From Komagataella phaffii GS115 (lineage: Eukaryota > Ascomycota > Pichiomycetes > Pichiales > Pichiaceae), in the NCBI RefSeq assembly GCF_000027005.1, contig NC_012963.1:372001-436000 (forward strand): a stretch of 64,000 nt of DNA, given 5' to 3'. The position numbers and the translations under genes are program-made. The notes beneath the pieces were generated by a model. It ran no database searches and was not told the origin of the DNA. It worked only from the letters and a program-made list of their open reading frames with translations. Each line of letters begins with the position of its first letter. Position 1 is the stretch's first letter. This document shows, in pieces, positions 17,860-28,175 of the stretch.

Positions 17860-18987
17860 TTATTCGGATGCAAATGTAGCTGCTACCATGAGAGGGAAAA
17901 CTAATGTAACGTCAGCAAACACTTTAACAGATCTTGCCTCGGCCTTTATCTTACCCCAGGAAACAGCTTCATCTGGTCGAGCCCCAGCATCTGAACCATC
18001 AAACTCTTGACCTGTGTTGACATAGACGGCCCAGTCGGCACCATTTCTCATTAGACAAGCATTGGCAATGTGATGCTTGATTAAACCACCCCCCAGAATC
18101 AGCATTCCGGCTTTGGAAGCCTCCATAGACATTGAGTTGATCCTTCTAATGTCGTTTACCAAATCAATTCTCAACTGTTTAGGAGATGCTTTAAAAGTGT
18201 GGAAAAACAGCATGTCTCCAATGGAGCCATCAGTTAATGACGGACAAAACACAGGAATCTTATTTTTGTGAGCCCAATACAAAACTGAAGTCTCGTCGTT
18301 GATTTCTTTACCTAATCTATCAATCACAGTAGACGGAGTCCAAACCATTGCATCACCGTCAAGAGCATCTACCCCCTTGGAAACAACATTCTGTTCCTGT
18401 TCCTCCAGCATGCTGTCTAAAATGGGTACAATCCACTCCTCAAATTTGCAATAGTTGTCGTTAGGAACCAAAAGGTTTCCAATACGGTTCATACCTTGAT
18501 CACGAAGACCTTTACCCTTCAAGGCAAAATCCCCCATATAAGTTGGGGCCAAGCACTTGATGAGATCTTCCTCTATACCACCAGCAGATGCTACGATAGC
18601 GCTGATCATCTTATTTTGAACCAAATATCTCAAAGTGTCTCTTAGACCTGAAGAGATGAGGTTAGATGTGTAACCCATGAAGATAGTCGATTTTTGGTAT
18701 CCCTCACCGTCAAATTCCCCCTTACGGTCGTGCTCCTCAAGATCATCAATATGTTTACCTCGCCACTGTCTCATTTCGTCAATTATTTCACAAGCTTCAC
18801 TTAAAGAGGAGGCTTGAAACCCCATGGTTCTCATACCCTTAATGAGATCCTTGGCTTTCATATTGCGACTTTCCGGCTTGTCGTAGTCAATTCCTTTGAC
18901 CTCTACAAAGTCCTCTGGAACAGGGACAGAGGACTTTAAGACTGATTCAGAGAGAATATCAGGTAGCTTCCCTTCGATATTGGCCAT
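17860..18987 (-). CDS. DYS1: Deoxyhypusine synthase
   Basis: This 375-residue cytosolic enzyme transfers the aminobutyl group of spermidine to one Lys of eIF5A, the first step of hypusine formation (NAD-dependent). The family is evident from [12 protein letters not shown] near residue 50, the NAD-binding region, [13 protein letters not shown], and the C-terminal block [20 protein letters not shown], which contains the catalytic Lys (K346) that forms the enzyme-substrate imine. The length matches yeast Dys1 (387). It converges with the NDUFA12 gene, with 118 bp between their ends. Confidence 0.97.
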   Translation of the reverse strand: MANIEGKLPDILSESVLKSSVPVPEDFVEVKGIDYDKPESRNMKAKDLIKGMRTMGFQASSLSEACEIIDEMRQWRGKHIDDLEEHDRKGEFDGEGYQKSTIFMGYTSNLISSGLRDTLRYLVQNKMISAIVASAGGIEEDLIKCLAPTYMGDFALKGKGLRDQGMNRIGNLLVPNDNYCKFEEWIVPILDSMLEEQEQNVVSKGVDALDGDAMVWTPSTVIDRLGKEINDETSVLYWAHKNKIPVFCPSLTDGSIGDMLFFHTFKASPKQLRIDLVNDIRRINSMSMEASKAGMLILGGGLIKHHIANACLMRNGADWAVYVNTGQEFDGSDAGARPDEAVSWGKIKAEARSVKVFADVTLVFPLMVAATFASE

Positions 18988-19120
18988 ATTTCTTTGGTTA
19001 TGAAGTAAGAATTAATCGGATTTTTTTCCTACTTAAATTTTATCAGTTTTTTTTCGTAGATGCGATGGTGAGATAATTATATTATATGGGGAGAAGCGAT
19101 GAGCTGGATGCAGTAGCTGA

Positions 19121-20590
19121 TTAGTCACGGCAAAAAGTCAGGAACAGACGGTGATTGGCAGGATGTGTGGTATACTTGTCGGCCATGACGACATCTGATT
19201 CATAATCCACGGATGGATCTAGCACTACATGGTGATTTCTCAGCAGTCCTACAAGTAACAGTTTCATCTCTTGAATAGCAAGATTTTTCCCAATGCACAT
19301 CCGGACTCCTGCTCCAAATGTGAGAATTTGCCTTTTCATGGGAAATAAAGAATGTTCATCCGCCAGCCATCTTTCTGGCTTGAAAACAAGAGGATCCGGA
19401 AATACCTTGGCATCTCGATGCAACGTCCATGGCTCCATTGTAACAATAGTACCACCAGGAATTGTCATGGAGGGTACCTGCTCGTTACCCCTCCACTTCA
19501 TTCCCCCAATTGGAGTGACTCTAGGTTCTTGTCCTGGAATAGCAGCATGCAGTCTGAAAGTCTCCTGAAGAACCGCTTCTAGATAAGGTAGAACATCGAT
19601 TTGGGAGAAATCATAATCTTTCTCTTGATAAACCTTCAGCTCATCTTTCAATGTTCGTTGAATATCAGGGTTTGCTGCGAGTTCATATAGAAGGTATGCG
19701 AGGGTAATTCCTGTAGTCTCATGACCCGCTACGACATGATCAATGACCTCAGAAGCAACGTGGTTCATATCTAATCCGCTATTCTTCAACACACCAACCA
19801 AAGTTAATGGTTTTGACCCATGTTCTAAGTCTGAGCATGTTGAAGCTTGGGCGGAAAAATCCATTACCCAAGTTGCTGTCTTGCAAGCTGCGTCCTTTAC
19901 ATGTTGAGAGATGACATAAGGCTCTAGAAACGGTACCAGTGTCGTCCAAAACCAAGTGGATGAAGCCCATCTGAAATTATTGACGAGGTCCTGTGCCTTT
20001 TCAGGTTGTCTGACTAACGGTTTATCATAGACTTCAGTTCCAAAAGAAAACACGCACATTACATCCAAAGCCATCTGTTGAAACAGATTGTACACGTCAA
20101 TGGAGTGTTGAGTGGACTTAATGCGATCAATTGTTTGATCAATAATACTTCTCATTCTGCTTTGTAAAGGATTTGTAGCGACATTAGTCTTTGAGTAAAA
20201 CTTTGAGGTCACCTTCTTTCTTTCTAGATGAGGAGTTTTCTCGATTTCAGAAAACGTATTGTATGCCCCGTAAGCACCAAACTGACGGTAGAAGGTAGAC
20301 TTGTCCAAGTTCTTCACATAGATATCCTTTATATAGGATGCGTCACTGATATCAACCTCGTTGGGCCCAATTCGGACAATGGTACCATATTGTTCGTGTA
20401 GTTTTAGAATTGTCTTGTTTCTATTCTCTGACCATGTCTGGTACAAGATCCATTGCCGGGTGATCGCAGCAATCTTTGGGCCTGGAACATTACTTAAAGG
20501 GTGGAAGCAAAGAGGATAGATGATAAAGTGAAAGACAGTCAGAAAAACCACAGTCAAAACGAGTAGCTCAATTGAGGAAATGCCAGGCAT
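19121..20590 (-). CDS. Cytochrome P450 monooxygenase, filamentous-fungus type
   Basis: The ATG at 20590 gives a 489-residue microsomal P450. Upstream in-frame sequence is polar and lacks support, whereas this start leads directly into a signal-anchor helix (about residues 4-25) and the hinge VPGPK. The diagnostic motifs are all present: I-helix AGHETT, ExxR (ETFR), the PERW region and the heme loop FGAGVRMCIG with ligand C432. The segment IVRIGPNEVDISD is typical of filamentous ascomycete families of the benzoate hydroxylase or pisatin demethylase kind, and differs from the sterol enzymes CYP51 and CYP61. Substrate is unknown. Detoxification or use of aromatic compounds is a guess. Confidence 0.88.
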   Translation of the reverse strand: MPGISSIELLVLTVVFLTVFHFIIYPLCFHPLSNVPGPKIAAITRQWILYQTWSENRNKTILKLHEQYGTIVRIGPNEVDISDASYIKDIYVKNLDKSTFYRQFGAYGAYNTFSEIEKTPHLERKKVTSKFYSKTNVATNPLQSRMRSIIDQTIDRIKSTQHSIDVYNLFQQMALDVMCVFSFGTEVYDKPLVRQPEKAQDLVNNFRWASSTWFWTTLVPFLEPYVISQHVKDAACKTATWVMDFSAQASTCSDLEHGSKPLTLVGVLKNSGLDMNHVASEVIDHVVAGHETTGITLAYLLYELAANPDIQRTLKDELKVYQEKDYDFSQIDVLPYLEAVLQETFRLHAAIPGQEPRVTPIGGMKWRGNEQVPSMTIPGGTIVTMEPWTLHRDAKVFPDPLVFKPERWLADEHSLFPMKRQILTFGAGVRMCIGKNLAIQEMKLLLVGLLRNHHVVLDPSVDYESDVVMADKYTTHPANHRLFLTFCRD

Positions 20591-20781
20591 TTTTAACCCA
20601 ATTCGATTCCCGAAAGGACAGTTACAAGATAATTGGGTTAAAAGTTGATAAAGAAAAATCGGTCGGTAACATCGCACTCTAATTACGCTGACTCACCTCA
20701 GATAAGGTTGTCAGCGCGAAAAAGAGATAAACATGAGGGGGGAGGACAGGTGCGTAACCTGCATAATAATGCATTCAAAAG

Positions 20782-22197
20782 TTAACTCTGTTCGTGATTT
20801 CTTTCCACTTGATCCCAGTATTCATTCATGTCTAGAAAGTGGGGCGCCTGACTTTTCAGGACATTGTTCAAATTGTTATAACCCTTGGACTTTATTAAGT
20901 TGGTTTGGTATTGAGGGCTCAATTCTGAAAGATCGTTGGGGAGGGTATGCATAGAGGTTCTTTCTTCAGGATGAATGGCAATGGTGGGTTTGGGAAACAC
21001 AGAAGGCGCCTTCAATGGAGAGGGTGACCTCTTGAATAGTGTATCATCAAACCTGTTTTTCAATGGTGATATCGTCATAGAATTTGGTTTGATAGGAAGT
21101 GAAACGGAAGACTCATTCAACTGGAAGCGCTGTTTATGGGCTTGATCAATTGAGGATAAATGATTGTCTTTGATGTGTTCAAAAGTTTCCTTTAAGGGGT
21201 TTGATATGTTTAATTTACTGGTCTTTGATCTGGATGGTTTTAGTCTGAACAATGAAAGCGGACTAGATTTATGGTGCAACAGGGTGTTGTTGTAGTTTAG
21301 AAATCTCTTTACTTCCTTCTTGGACATGCCGTTCAGTAGGAATTCATCGTGCTGTAGTTGGTTCAATGAGAGTCTTTCGGTTGGATCTTTGTTCAGTAGA
21401 GCTGATATAATTCGAAGTAAGTAACTGAAAAATTGAGAATCTCGGTCGGTAGTGGTAAGTTCTTCATACAGCGGAAGCTCTAACTCCTTAGTTAAGGTAT
21501 CATTGAACAGCTTGTATTCGTTATCATTAAAAAATGGAAAATAATCAAAGTACAGGTAAAATAAAGTAATTCCAAAAGCCCAGTAATCGATGGGAAACCC
21601 CAAATGCATTTTTGTGTTGTTGAAATTGACGAGCTCTGGCCCAACGAATAACGGGGTTCCAACTAAATTGCTCAGTTCAAAGCGATCTATCTTGTCATCA
21701 TTGGTTAGTTTGTAAGAGATGCCAAAATCAGAAATCTTTAATGTCCCTGCTTCATTGATTAAAATATTACTTGGCTTCAAATCTCTATGAATTATTGACA
21801 ATTGATGAATGAAAAGAATACCATTAACCAATTGCCTAACATAAGACAGGCTTTCGACCATTGTGAGCTTTCGAAAAAGCGAAGGAGACAATTCCCTTTG
21901 GGCACAAAACTCTAGGAATATATAGTTATTGCTGCTTGATTGGACCATTCCAATGAATTCCAGTATATTTTCATGATGGTACTTGTTGATTAAAGTAAGC
22001 AGCTTGACTTCATTCTGGATGCGACTCAAGTTGTTGTAGTTATAGAAATCAATTGAAGGTTTCTTCTCCTTGAGGCTTATGACCTTGACAGCGTATTGAA
22101 GTTTTGTCTGGACTGATTCGACCAGGATAACCTTCCCAGACTTGCCTGATCCAAGATTTGCTATCGTTTTATAATCTGCTAACTTTATAGTGGGCAT
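20782..22197 (-). CDS. Ser/Thr kinase, Elm1/Sak1/Tos3-like
   Basis: This 471-residue protein has an N-terminal kinase domain (about 9-290) and a Ser/Pro-rich C-terminal tail. The catalytic set is complete: glycine loop GSGKSG (16-21), K38, HRDLKPSN with D139 and K141, and DFG (157-159). The activation segment ends GTPLFVGPEL, with Gly-Pro-Glu replacing the usual Ala-Pro-Glu, as seen in the CaMKK-like group that phosphorylates Snf1 (Elm1, Sak1, Tos3). This assignment to group is inference from motifs; the orthologue cannot be fixed by eye. Such kinases govern glucose signalling and bud morphogenesis. It shares a 539-bp divergent promoter with the MFS exporter. Confidence 0.7.
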   Translation of the reverse strand: MPTIKLADYKTIANLGSGKSGKVILVESVQTKLQYAVKVISLKEKKPSIDFYNYNNLSRIQNEVKLLTLINKYHHENILEFIGMVQSSSNNYIFLEFCAQRELSPSLFRKLTMVESLSYVRQLVNGILFIHQLSIIHRDLKPSNILINEAGTLKISDFGISYKLTNDDKIDRFELSNLVGTPLFVGPELVNFNNTKMHLGFPIDYWAFGITLFYLYFDYFPFFNDNEYKLFNDTLTKELELPLYEELTTTDRDSQFFSYLLRIISALLNKDPTERLSLNQLQHDEFLLNGMSKKEVKRFLNYNNTLLHHKSSPLSLFRLKPSRSKTSKLNISNPLKETFEHIKDNHLSSIDQAHKQRFQLNESSVSLPIKPNSMTISPLKNRFDDTLFKRSPSPLKAPSVFPKPTIAIHPEERTSMHTLPNDLSELSPQYQTNLIKSKGYNNLNNVLKSQAPHFLDMNEYWDQVERNHEQS

Positions 22198-22736
22198 TTC
22201 ATGACGTTCTTGGGTTAGGGGCAGAGAATAATTGGAGATTTAACCCAATCTGCGGGACTGTTGTGGATGAACTAGATCACTGATATTGATATGGTACACG
22301 ACCGAACATTACAGACATTATATAATCAGTCCTTGTCAACCATAAGCATCAGCAACCCGTCAAACTGCTCGGTGAAACAAAACTCGGCAGGTTCCATGCC
22401 TACTCGCCTCATATTCACTCACTTCCAGCAAGCTCTTAACTACCTGCCGCTTTGCGGCTTTACAGTGTACTGACTGTTCAGCCGTGAGACCCTGGCCAAA
22501 TGCCTCAACTTTTGATCGGCGATCGGTTCACAATAGTCTCCATACCTACTTACTAAAGTATGTCTGTACGACTTGAGGATTTGTTGTACCCCAGATGTGG
22601 TGACAAATAGGCAAAACTGGCCCCAGACATAACCGATCTTGCAGAAGAGACAAAATGTGAAAGCATACTTATATAGAAGTATGGCCACGAGCCGTTGACT
22701 TTTATTTTAACAGTAAGCACTCCTAGAAAAAGAATA
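22198..22736. other. Divergent promoter region, about 540 bp
   Basis: This lies between the kinase gene and the MFS exporter gene. It has a TATATAG box at 22670-22676, 61 bp before the exporter ATG, and a TTACTAA site at 22550-22556. Short frames present here show no domain. No RNA gene was recognised. Confidence 0.55.
22550..22556. promoter_or_regulatory. Yap1-type site TTACTAA
   Basis: TTACTAA is the optimal Yap1 response element of S. cerevisiae and lies 181 bp upstream of the DHA1-type exporter. The FLR1 and related exporters there are Yap1 targets. A 7-bp match can occur by chance. Confidence 0.3.
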
Positions 22737-24632
22737 ATGAGTACTAGAAGTTTGCATAGTATCGATTCTTTGGTACCTGATGTGCCAGAGAACGGGGAGT
22801 ACAGAGTAACTGAGTTTGCTCCTCAAGAGGAGGAGGGCCACAATCATTACCATCCTCTTTCCCAACTGAGTTCAGTCTTGAGCCATGTGGCTCATCATGA
22901 TCGTGAGGATGAACTAGAACTCGAAAAGTTGGTCACCCAAAATAAAGAGGGAATAGAAAGAAAAATCAGTAGGATCACATCAAGAGCAGGTACTTTAGGT
23001 CCAGTCGAAAAAATGGTAGATGCTCCATTAGCCATAGCCGATCCGGATCCTAATTCCACTATCCACGAATTGGACGAATGGAAGTATCAAGTCGATAGAG
23101 AAACTAACTTGAGGTTGGTGGAGTTTGTCCCTGGTGATAAGGTAAACCCCAAAAATTTTTCGAAAGCAAGAAAATGGGTTATTACCTTCGTTTTAGGTTT
23201 AGTCTGCTTTAACGTAGCTATCGGCTCAGCTATTGTAACCGGAGAAATGCTGGGTCCACAAGTAGATCTGCATGCCTCCGAAGAAGTTGTCATCTTGGCA
23301 AGTGTCACGATGTTTGTGCTAGCTTTTGGAATTGGACCATTGATATTGTCTCCTCTAAGTGAAGAGTTTGGAAGAAACATGGTCTACATTCCAACGTTAT
23401 TTTTGGCTATCGTTTTTATTATCCCATGTGCTCTGGCTCAGAATATTGCCACTCTTATCGTCTGCCGGTTTATCGACGGTCTATTCTTTTCAGGACCAAT
23501 GACCTTGATTGGAGGTTCACTTGCAGATTGCTGGTTGGAAGATGAAAGAGGCCTTGCCATGGCAATTTTCTCAGCTGCTCCCTTCTTAGGTCCTGTCATT
23601 GGTCCTTTGATCGGTGGTTATTTGGGAATGTATAAAGGATGGAGATGGAATTATTGGCTATTAATGATCTTTACTGGGTTCTGTTACTGTTTGCTACTCG
23701 TAACTATTCCAGAAACACATGCTGGTACACTTTTGAAGAGAAGGGCTAAGAAGCTAAGAAAAGTGACCGGTGATCCATCGTACAGAGCCTTAGTGGAGCT
23801 TCGAATAAGAAGCACTCGTGAAATGGTGGATGAAACCCTTCTGAGACCATTAATTCTTCTGAGAGAAATGATTGTGTTCTTGATTACCGTGTACATGTCC
23901 ATCATTTATGGTCTGTTGTACATGTTTTTCTTTGCATACCCAATCGTATTCATGGAGGGCAAAGGATGGAATGCAGGCAAGACAGGTTTGACATTTATAC
24001 CGATTGCCGTGGGTATTTTCATAGCTGTCGCCCTCGCCCCACTATTCAACAAAGATTATAACAAAAGGGCTCAAAAATACAGAGATCAGGGACTTCTACC
24101 TCCACCAGAACTGAGACTAATTCCGATGATGATCGGATGTTGGACGGTTCCAATGGGATTATTTGCATTTGCATGGTCTTCGTACCCACGTCTAAGTTGG
24201 GCTGGACCCTCTATTTCCGGTCTTGCCTGTGGTATTGGTTTTACGTTGTTATATAACCCTGCAAACAACTATATTGTGGATTCATATCAGCATTATGCCG
24301 CCTCCGGGTTAGCTGCCAAGACATTCTTACGTTCGATATGGGGAGCTTCGGTCCCGTTGTTCACCGTCCAGATGTACCACAGGTTAGGATACCAATGGGC
24401 TACTTCTCTGATGGCATTCATTTCGCTGGCCTGCTGTGCCATTCCCTTCATGTTCTTCATATTTGGAGCCAGAATTCGTCAAAGAAGTAAGTACGCATAC
24501 ACTGGCGAGGGCAGTGAGAAGTCTAACTCGCTGGATCAAAAAGCAACCAACAACAACACTGTCACCTCTCTGGCGCCTTCATTTTCTTCTGCCAATAATG
24601 AGTCATACAAGACATCCTCGGAAAATGTTTAA
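22737..24632 (+). CDS. MFS exporter, DHA1 drug/polyamine type (TPO/FLR-like)
   Basis: The ATG at 22737 gives 631 residues; sequence further upstream in frame lacks an ATG. A cytosolic N-terminal tail of about 140 residues (acidic, with a [10 protein letters not shown] segment before the first helix, typical of TPO-type proteins) is followed by 12 transmembrane helices. Motifs of the 12-helix drug:H+ antiporter group are visible, including [11 protein letters not shown] (motif A), a GPLIGGYLG stretch in helix 5 (motif C) and [10 protein letters not shown]. Such proteins export polyamines or drugs at the plasma membrane. Substrate cannot be read from sequence. A candidate Yap1 site and a TATA box upstream suggest stress induction. 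Confidence 0.85.
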   Translation: MSTRSLHSIDSLVPDVPENGEYRVTEFAPQEEEGHNHYHPLSQLSSVLSHVAHHDREDELELEKLVTQNKEGIERKISRITSRAGTLGPVEKMVDAPLAIADPDPNSTIHELDEWKYQVDRETNLRLVEFVPGDKVNPKNFSKARKWVITFVLGLVCFNVAIGSAIVTGEMLGPQVDLHASEEVVILASVTMFVLAFGIGPLILSPLSEEFGRNMVYIPTLFLAIVFIIPCALAQNIATLIVCRFIDGLFFSGPMTLIGGSLADCWLEDERGLAMAIFSAAPFLGPVIGPLIGGYLGMYKGWRWNYWLLMIFTGFCYCLLLVTIPETHAGTLLKRRAKKLRKVTGDPSYRALVELRIRSTREMVDETLLRPLILLREMIVFLITVYMSIIYGLLYMFFFAYPIVFMEGKGWNAGKTGLTFIPIAVGIFIAVALAPLFNKDYNKRAQKYRDQGLLPPPELRLIPMMIGCWTVPMGLFAFAWSSYPRLSWAGPSISGLACGIGFTLLYNPANNYIVDSYQHYAASGLAAKTFLRSIWGASVPLFTVQMYHRLGYQWATSLMAFISLACCAIPFMFFIFGARIRQRSKYAYTGEGSEKSNSLDQKATNNNTVTSLAPSFSSANNESYKTSSENV

Positions 24633-24705
24633 TTTACGCACATAACCTCATATAATACATAATTTCAATCTGTGAAACTCACACACCCCCAAAGAATATC
24701 TTAAT

Positions 24706-24711
24706 CACGTG
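24706..24711. promoter_or_regulatory. E-box CACGTG upstream of the arrestin gene
   Basis: TCACGTGC lies 112 bp before the arrestin ATG. CACGTG is bound by Cbf1 or Pho4 in yeasts; the flanking C fits either. Function is inferred only. Confidence 0.3.
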
Positions 24712-24822
24712 CAAACGTCTTGGAAAAAAAAAGGTCAACCCTATAACATACGAGGCCAAGACAAATAATTCATTTGCTTTTCACATACTCAGTTCAGAGT
24801 CAGAGATAAGCTGTTAACCGAA

Positions 24823-27285
24823 ATGGCACCGTCTTTGAATGACATTATGAACCTGAGAAAGCAGCGGAGTAACAGTCATGTTATGGACACTCCTTCCGCG
24901 CCGAGGAATATCGACTCCCTATCTAGTTACAGGAGCAGAAGTGTGTCCAGTAACACTTCACTGAACGATTTGATGTTCGATACGATGCCAACGCAGCAGT
25001 CGCCACCGGCACACTCTTTGGATAGACTAATGTCCATGGCCACAGTGTCGAATATCAAGAAGAAGCTATCCCTCCCAACTTCTATTGGGCCTGGCCGCAA
25101 GGGGAGTATCAACTCGGACTTACTTTCTGTGGTTAGCACTGAGTCAGCAAACAAATCGCCTTCCATCATATCAGACACCTCTAATTATCTAAGTGTTTCC
25201 AACAGTGGCGAACATCTGAAGAAAGAAGAGCAGTTACTGATTAATGTTTTGGCAACCGGTGGGTTCACTTCCCAGATTACTAAGATGAATCATGTTAAAG
25301 GTAGCTCGCATTTACCAATAGAGTTATTTATGTGCAGATCTGAGAATAATGTATATCTACCGTATGTTGACCCAAAGAAGTTTAGAGGCTCAGCCATAGA
25401 GAATCTCCTGCAGGAATCCGGCGACGAGGATTATGAAGATAGGTATGATAATTGCAATTCAGAAAGCTCAAGGAGCGGGACTCCTAAACCTGCTGATGCC
25501 TTGGAAACCGACAGATTGAATCACTCTATTGTGGTAATAATTAAACTTAAAAAGTCAGCGTTACTTACCCCCAAGGTTAGAATCCGGTATCAAACCCTGG
25601 TGACCGCTTTTTGGCCTCTAGGTTATATCGATGATGAAGATAAACTAATCCACCATGAATGTTATAAAGTAGCTAAGGATGTCGATTGGGACCTTTCATT
25701 AGACGAAGCAAACCATTTCATACCTTTCAAGGAAGACTCAGAATACTCAGTTTCTGACAGCTCTGGCTCTGGGGATGACGATGGGACTGGAGTTTTTTCT
25801 ATACCATACAACAATGTGAAAACGTTGGAATTACTCAAAGTATCTCAGTATCAAGATTATGACGAAGACAAATTAAAAATGATACCTGACGACGAGACTC
25901 GTAAAGGAGGATACGTATACAAACCTGGTTATTATTGTTTCACACTATCGGTGATGATACCTAACGTGGCACCTGAGTCAACAAATCTTATCTACAGCAA
26001 ACTTCAACACCAGGTGGTGGCCCAACTACAGAAGAATCTTGTGTCAAATATTCCTGAACCCGAACTTTCCTACAGTATGTCGCCTCGCTCTTCTGAACTT
26101 TCCAGGTTTAATTTCCTTCGAAGGAAATCGGAAAGTGTAGAACTGGAGCCTGAAACGTTCAAGGCAGATATTCCTGTGGTTAGATTACCCCCACCAATGG
26201 GCACGACAACATTCAACAAGTCAATCTACGTTAATAAGGTTTGGGGAAACGCTCTTAATTATGAAGTTTTACTGCCACAGAAATATGTGAGATTAACAAA
26301 TTCGAATGAAAATGCTACCATGAACTTGCAACTAAAGCTGGTACCATTGATTAAAGATATCCAACTGAAACGTATCAAAATTAACGTATTGGAACGCGTG
26401 AAGTATGTTTCGAAGGATATGACACATGAGTATCGATATGGCGATATACCTAATAGCAAGACCAAGAGTCAGAAAGAGCGCAAAATTACACTTTTCGAAA
26501 TAAGAACTAGGGATAAAAGTAAGCATGAATCTCTCAGAACAGAGGTGATCAAGAATTGCCAAGATGATAACTTATTGACTGCTTGCTTCAATAATGGTGA
26601 TGTGAAAAGCCGTAAAATGAGACAGAAGACTGATGAAATTGTCATTACTAACCCTGTAAAGGTTAGCTGCCCCCTCACTTTCAAAGCCGCTTTTCCAGGC
26701 AAGGAACAAACATATGGATTGAATCCAGATTTTACCACATTTACCAGTGTTGTCGTGAAACATAGACTTCAAATATGTTTTCGTATAAGTGTTCCAGAAG
26801 AAGGCAATTCAGAGAAGTTTCACCATTATGAGGTTATCATTGATACACCGTTAGTTCTTATATCTCCCGACTGTAAGGATGATATCTTAACTTTGCCAGA
26901 TTATTCAGAAAATCCTCGCAGTGGCTTTTCTTTGACATCTACCCAGAAAGACCAAGAAGATTCAGACAATTTGCCAACATTTGAAGAAGCTGTATTGCAA
27001 CCGTCATCTCCCTTGATGCAACCTTCGTCGAGTACTGACATGGCTGCATTGCAAAGGAGGCTCTCTGCGACGGACTCCATGATGTCGTTTTCTGGCTTGG
27101 ATAATGAGTTCAATACAATTGATGATGTACTAAACAATGCGGATGCTCTGAGTGGATCCATTCCTAACGAGGTGTTTTTCAAGAAGGATATTCAATTTGG
27201 CGCTAATCTCTCTCAGTTCCACGAGGATACAGTGGGACCAAGAGATAAGCCTCCTAGTTACCAAGATGCTATTGACCAAAAATAG
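24823..27285 (+). CDS. Alpha-arrestin, Ecm21/Csr2-type Rsp5 adaptor
   Basis: This 820-residue protein has a Ser-rich N-terminal region (1-140), an arrestin-like N domain with acidic insertions (about 140-400), a second arrestin-like region (about 440-690) and a Ser-rich tail. The block VRLPPP followed by IYVNKVWGNALNYE and the KRIKINVLERVKYVSKD segment resembles Ecm21 and Csr2 (Art2/Art8). A PPSY motif at 810-813, eight residues from the end, would bind the WW domains of the ubiquitin ligase Rsp5. Such adaptors trigger ubiquitination and endocytosis of plasma-membrane transporters. It lies directly downstream of a transporter gene on the same strand. Bul1-type adaptors are the alternative. 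Confidence 0.75.
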   Translation: MAPSLNDIMNLRKQRSNSHVMDTPSAPRNIDSLSSYRSRSVSSNTSLNDLMFDTMPTQQSPPAHSLDRLMSMATVSNIKKKLSLPTSIGPGRKGSINSDLLSVVSTESANKSPSIISDTSNYLSVSNSGEHLKKEEQLLINVLATGGFTSQITKMNHVKGSSHLPIELFMCRSENNVYLPYVDPKKFRGSAIENLLQESGDEDYEDRYDNCNSESSRSGTPKPADALETDRLNHSIVVIIKLKKSALLTPKVRIRYQTLVTAFWPLGYIDDEDKLIHHECYKVAKDVDWDLSLDEANHFIPFKEDSEYSVSDSSGSGDDDGTGVFSIPYNNVKTLELLKVSQYQDYDEDKLKMIPDDETRKGGYVYKPGYYCFTLSVMIPNVAPESTNLIYSKLQHQVVAQLQKNLVSNIPEPELSYSMSPRSSELSRFNFLRRKSESVELEPETFKADIPVVRLPPPMGTTTFNKSIYVNKVWGNALNYEVLLPQKYVRLTNSNENATMNLQLKLVPLIKDIQLKRIKINVLERVKYVSKDMTHEYRYGDIPNSKTKSQKERKITLFEIRTRDKSKHESLRTEVIKNCQDDNLLTACFNNGDVKSRKMRQKTDEIVITNPVKVSCPLTFKAAFPGKEQTYGLNPDFTTFTSVVVKHRLQICFRISVPEEGNSEKFHHYEVIIDTPLVLISPDCKDDILTLPDYSENPRSGFSLTSTQKDQEDSDNLPTFEEAVLQPSSPLMQPSSSTDMAALQRRLSATDSMMSFSGLDNEFNTIDDVLNNADALSGSIPNEVFFKKDIQFGANLSQFHEDTVGPRDKPPSYQDAIDQK

Positions 27286-27371
27286 TATATCAAATCTTAT
27301 AGTTTTACTTTCTATTTACATATATATAATTGAATTTATGATGCCCATGTCATTCGACCTTGGATCTCTGT

Positions 27372-28175
27372 CTACTGATTACGGAAAATGTCACCATTTC
27401 TGGCCATTGTGTCGAGGAGCTGCCTCTGTGTGGGGTTGGCTTGGGAGTCGGATATCTTGGTGGTTAAGTCACTTTCAAACAGAGAACCGGCAAGGACAAC
27501 CTCGTTGGAGTAGGGGTCAACGTTGAACCCCACGTATTGAACCAAGTTTCTGTCGAAAGTGGTAGCATCGGAGCCGTTTTTGACGGTGATCAAACGTTGC
27601 TGGGTGTCAAATTTGTATATAACCTGAACACACATGGTAGAACCGTCGTCATTAGGGAAGTTGTGCAGGTTAACCAATTTGGGTGGTTTATTGAACTTGA
27701 GTAATTTCCAGTCCAACTTGGTGTTTTCAGGAAGAGATTTCAGTCTAGATTCCAGACTTTTGAAAACAAAAGAAGATACCTTGCTTTTCAAAGGTTTCAA
27801 ATGACCATTGGCAAACAATTTGTTGACCAGAATGAAGTTTTCAATGCTGTTGTTCTTCCATAGAACGAAATCGGGCTTTCCAATATTTTTTCGAATATCC
27901 AAAACTTGATACGTATTTAGGGCCAAAAGCCCACATCTTCTTAAGAGACATTTGATTGATATAATGGGATGCGAGAGAAAGTTGAGTCTATTGAAGCTTG
28001 GAGGAATGTAAGATTTCATTGGGATTCCTATTTTGTTAATTGATGGTACCACTCCCTTGGCACCTCCTCCGCTTTGGGGCGGAGGGGTGGTGGATTTAAA
28101 ACGCAAGCCAAACTGGACCGCATGTAATGGCCTGGTTCTCAAACCTGGAGTCAATCGGTAAGCAACAGAGGACAT
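27372..28175 (-). CDS. MBA1: Mba1, mitochondrial ribosome receptor
   Basis: This 267-residue protein begins with a basic mitochondrial presequence (to about residue 30) followed by a Pro/Gly-rich stretch. The body carries the family's hallmarks: LLRRCGLLALNTYQV, FVLWKNNSIENFILVN, ENTKLDWKLLKFN, KFDTQQRLITV and the end MARNGDIFR, which agree well with yeast Mba1 (278). Mba1 is a peripheral inner-membrane protein of the matrix side, related to Tim44 and mL45, that holds the mitoribosome near Oxa1 for co-translational insertion. It converges on the arrestin gene, leaving 86 bp. Confidence 0.93.
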   Translation of the reverse strand: MSSVAYRLTPGLRTRPLHAVQFGLRFKSTTPPPQSGGGAKGVVPSINKIGIPMKSYIPPSFNRLNFLSHPIISIKCLLRRCGLLALNTYQVLDIRKNIGKPDFVLWKNNSIENFILVNKLFANGHLKPLKSKVSSFVFKSLESRLKSLPENTKLDWKLLKFNKPPKLVNLHNFPNDDGSTMCVQVIYKFDTQQRLITVKNGSDATTFDRNLVQYVGFNVDPYSNEVVLAGSLFESDLTTKISDSQANPTQRQLLDTMARNGDIFRNQ

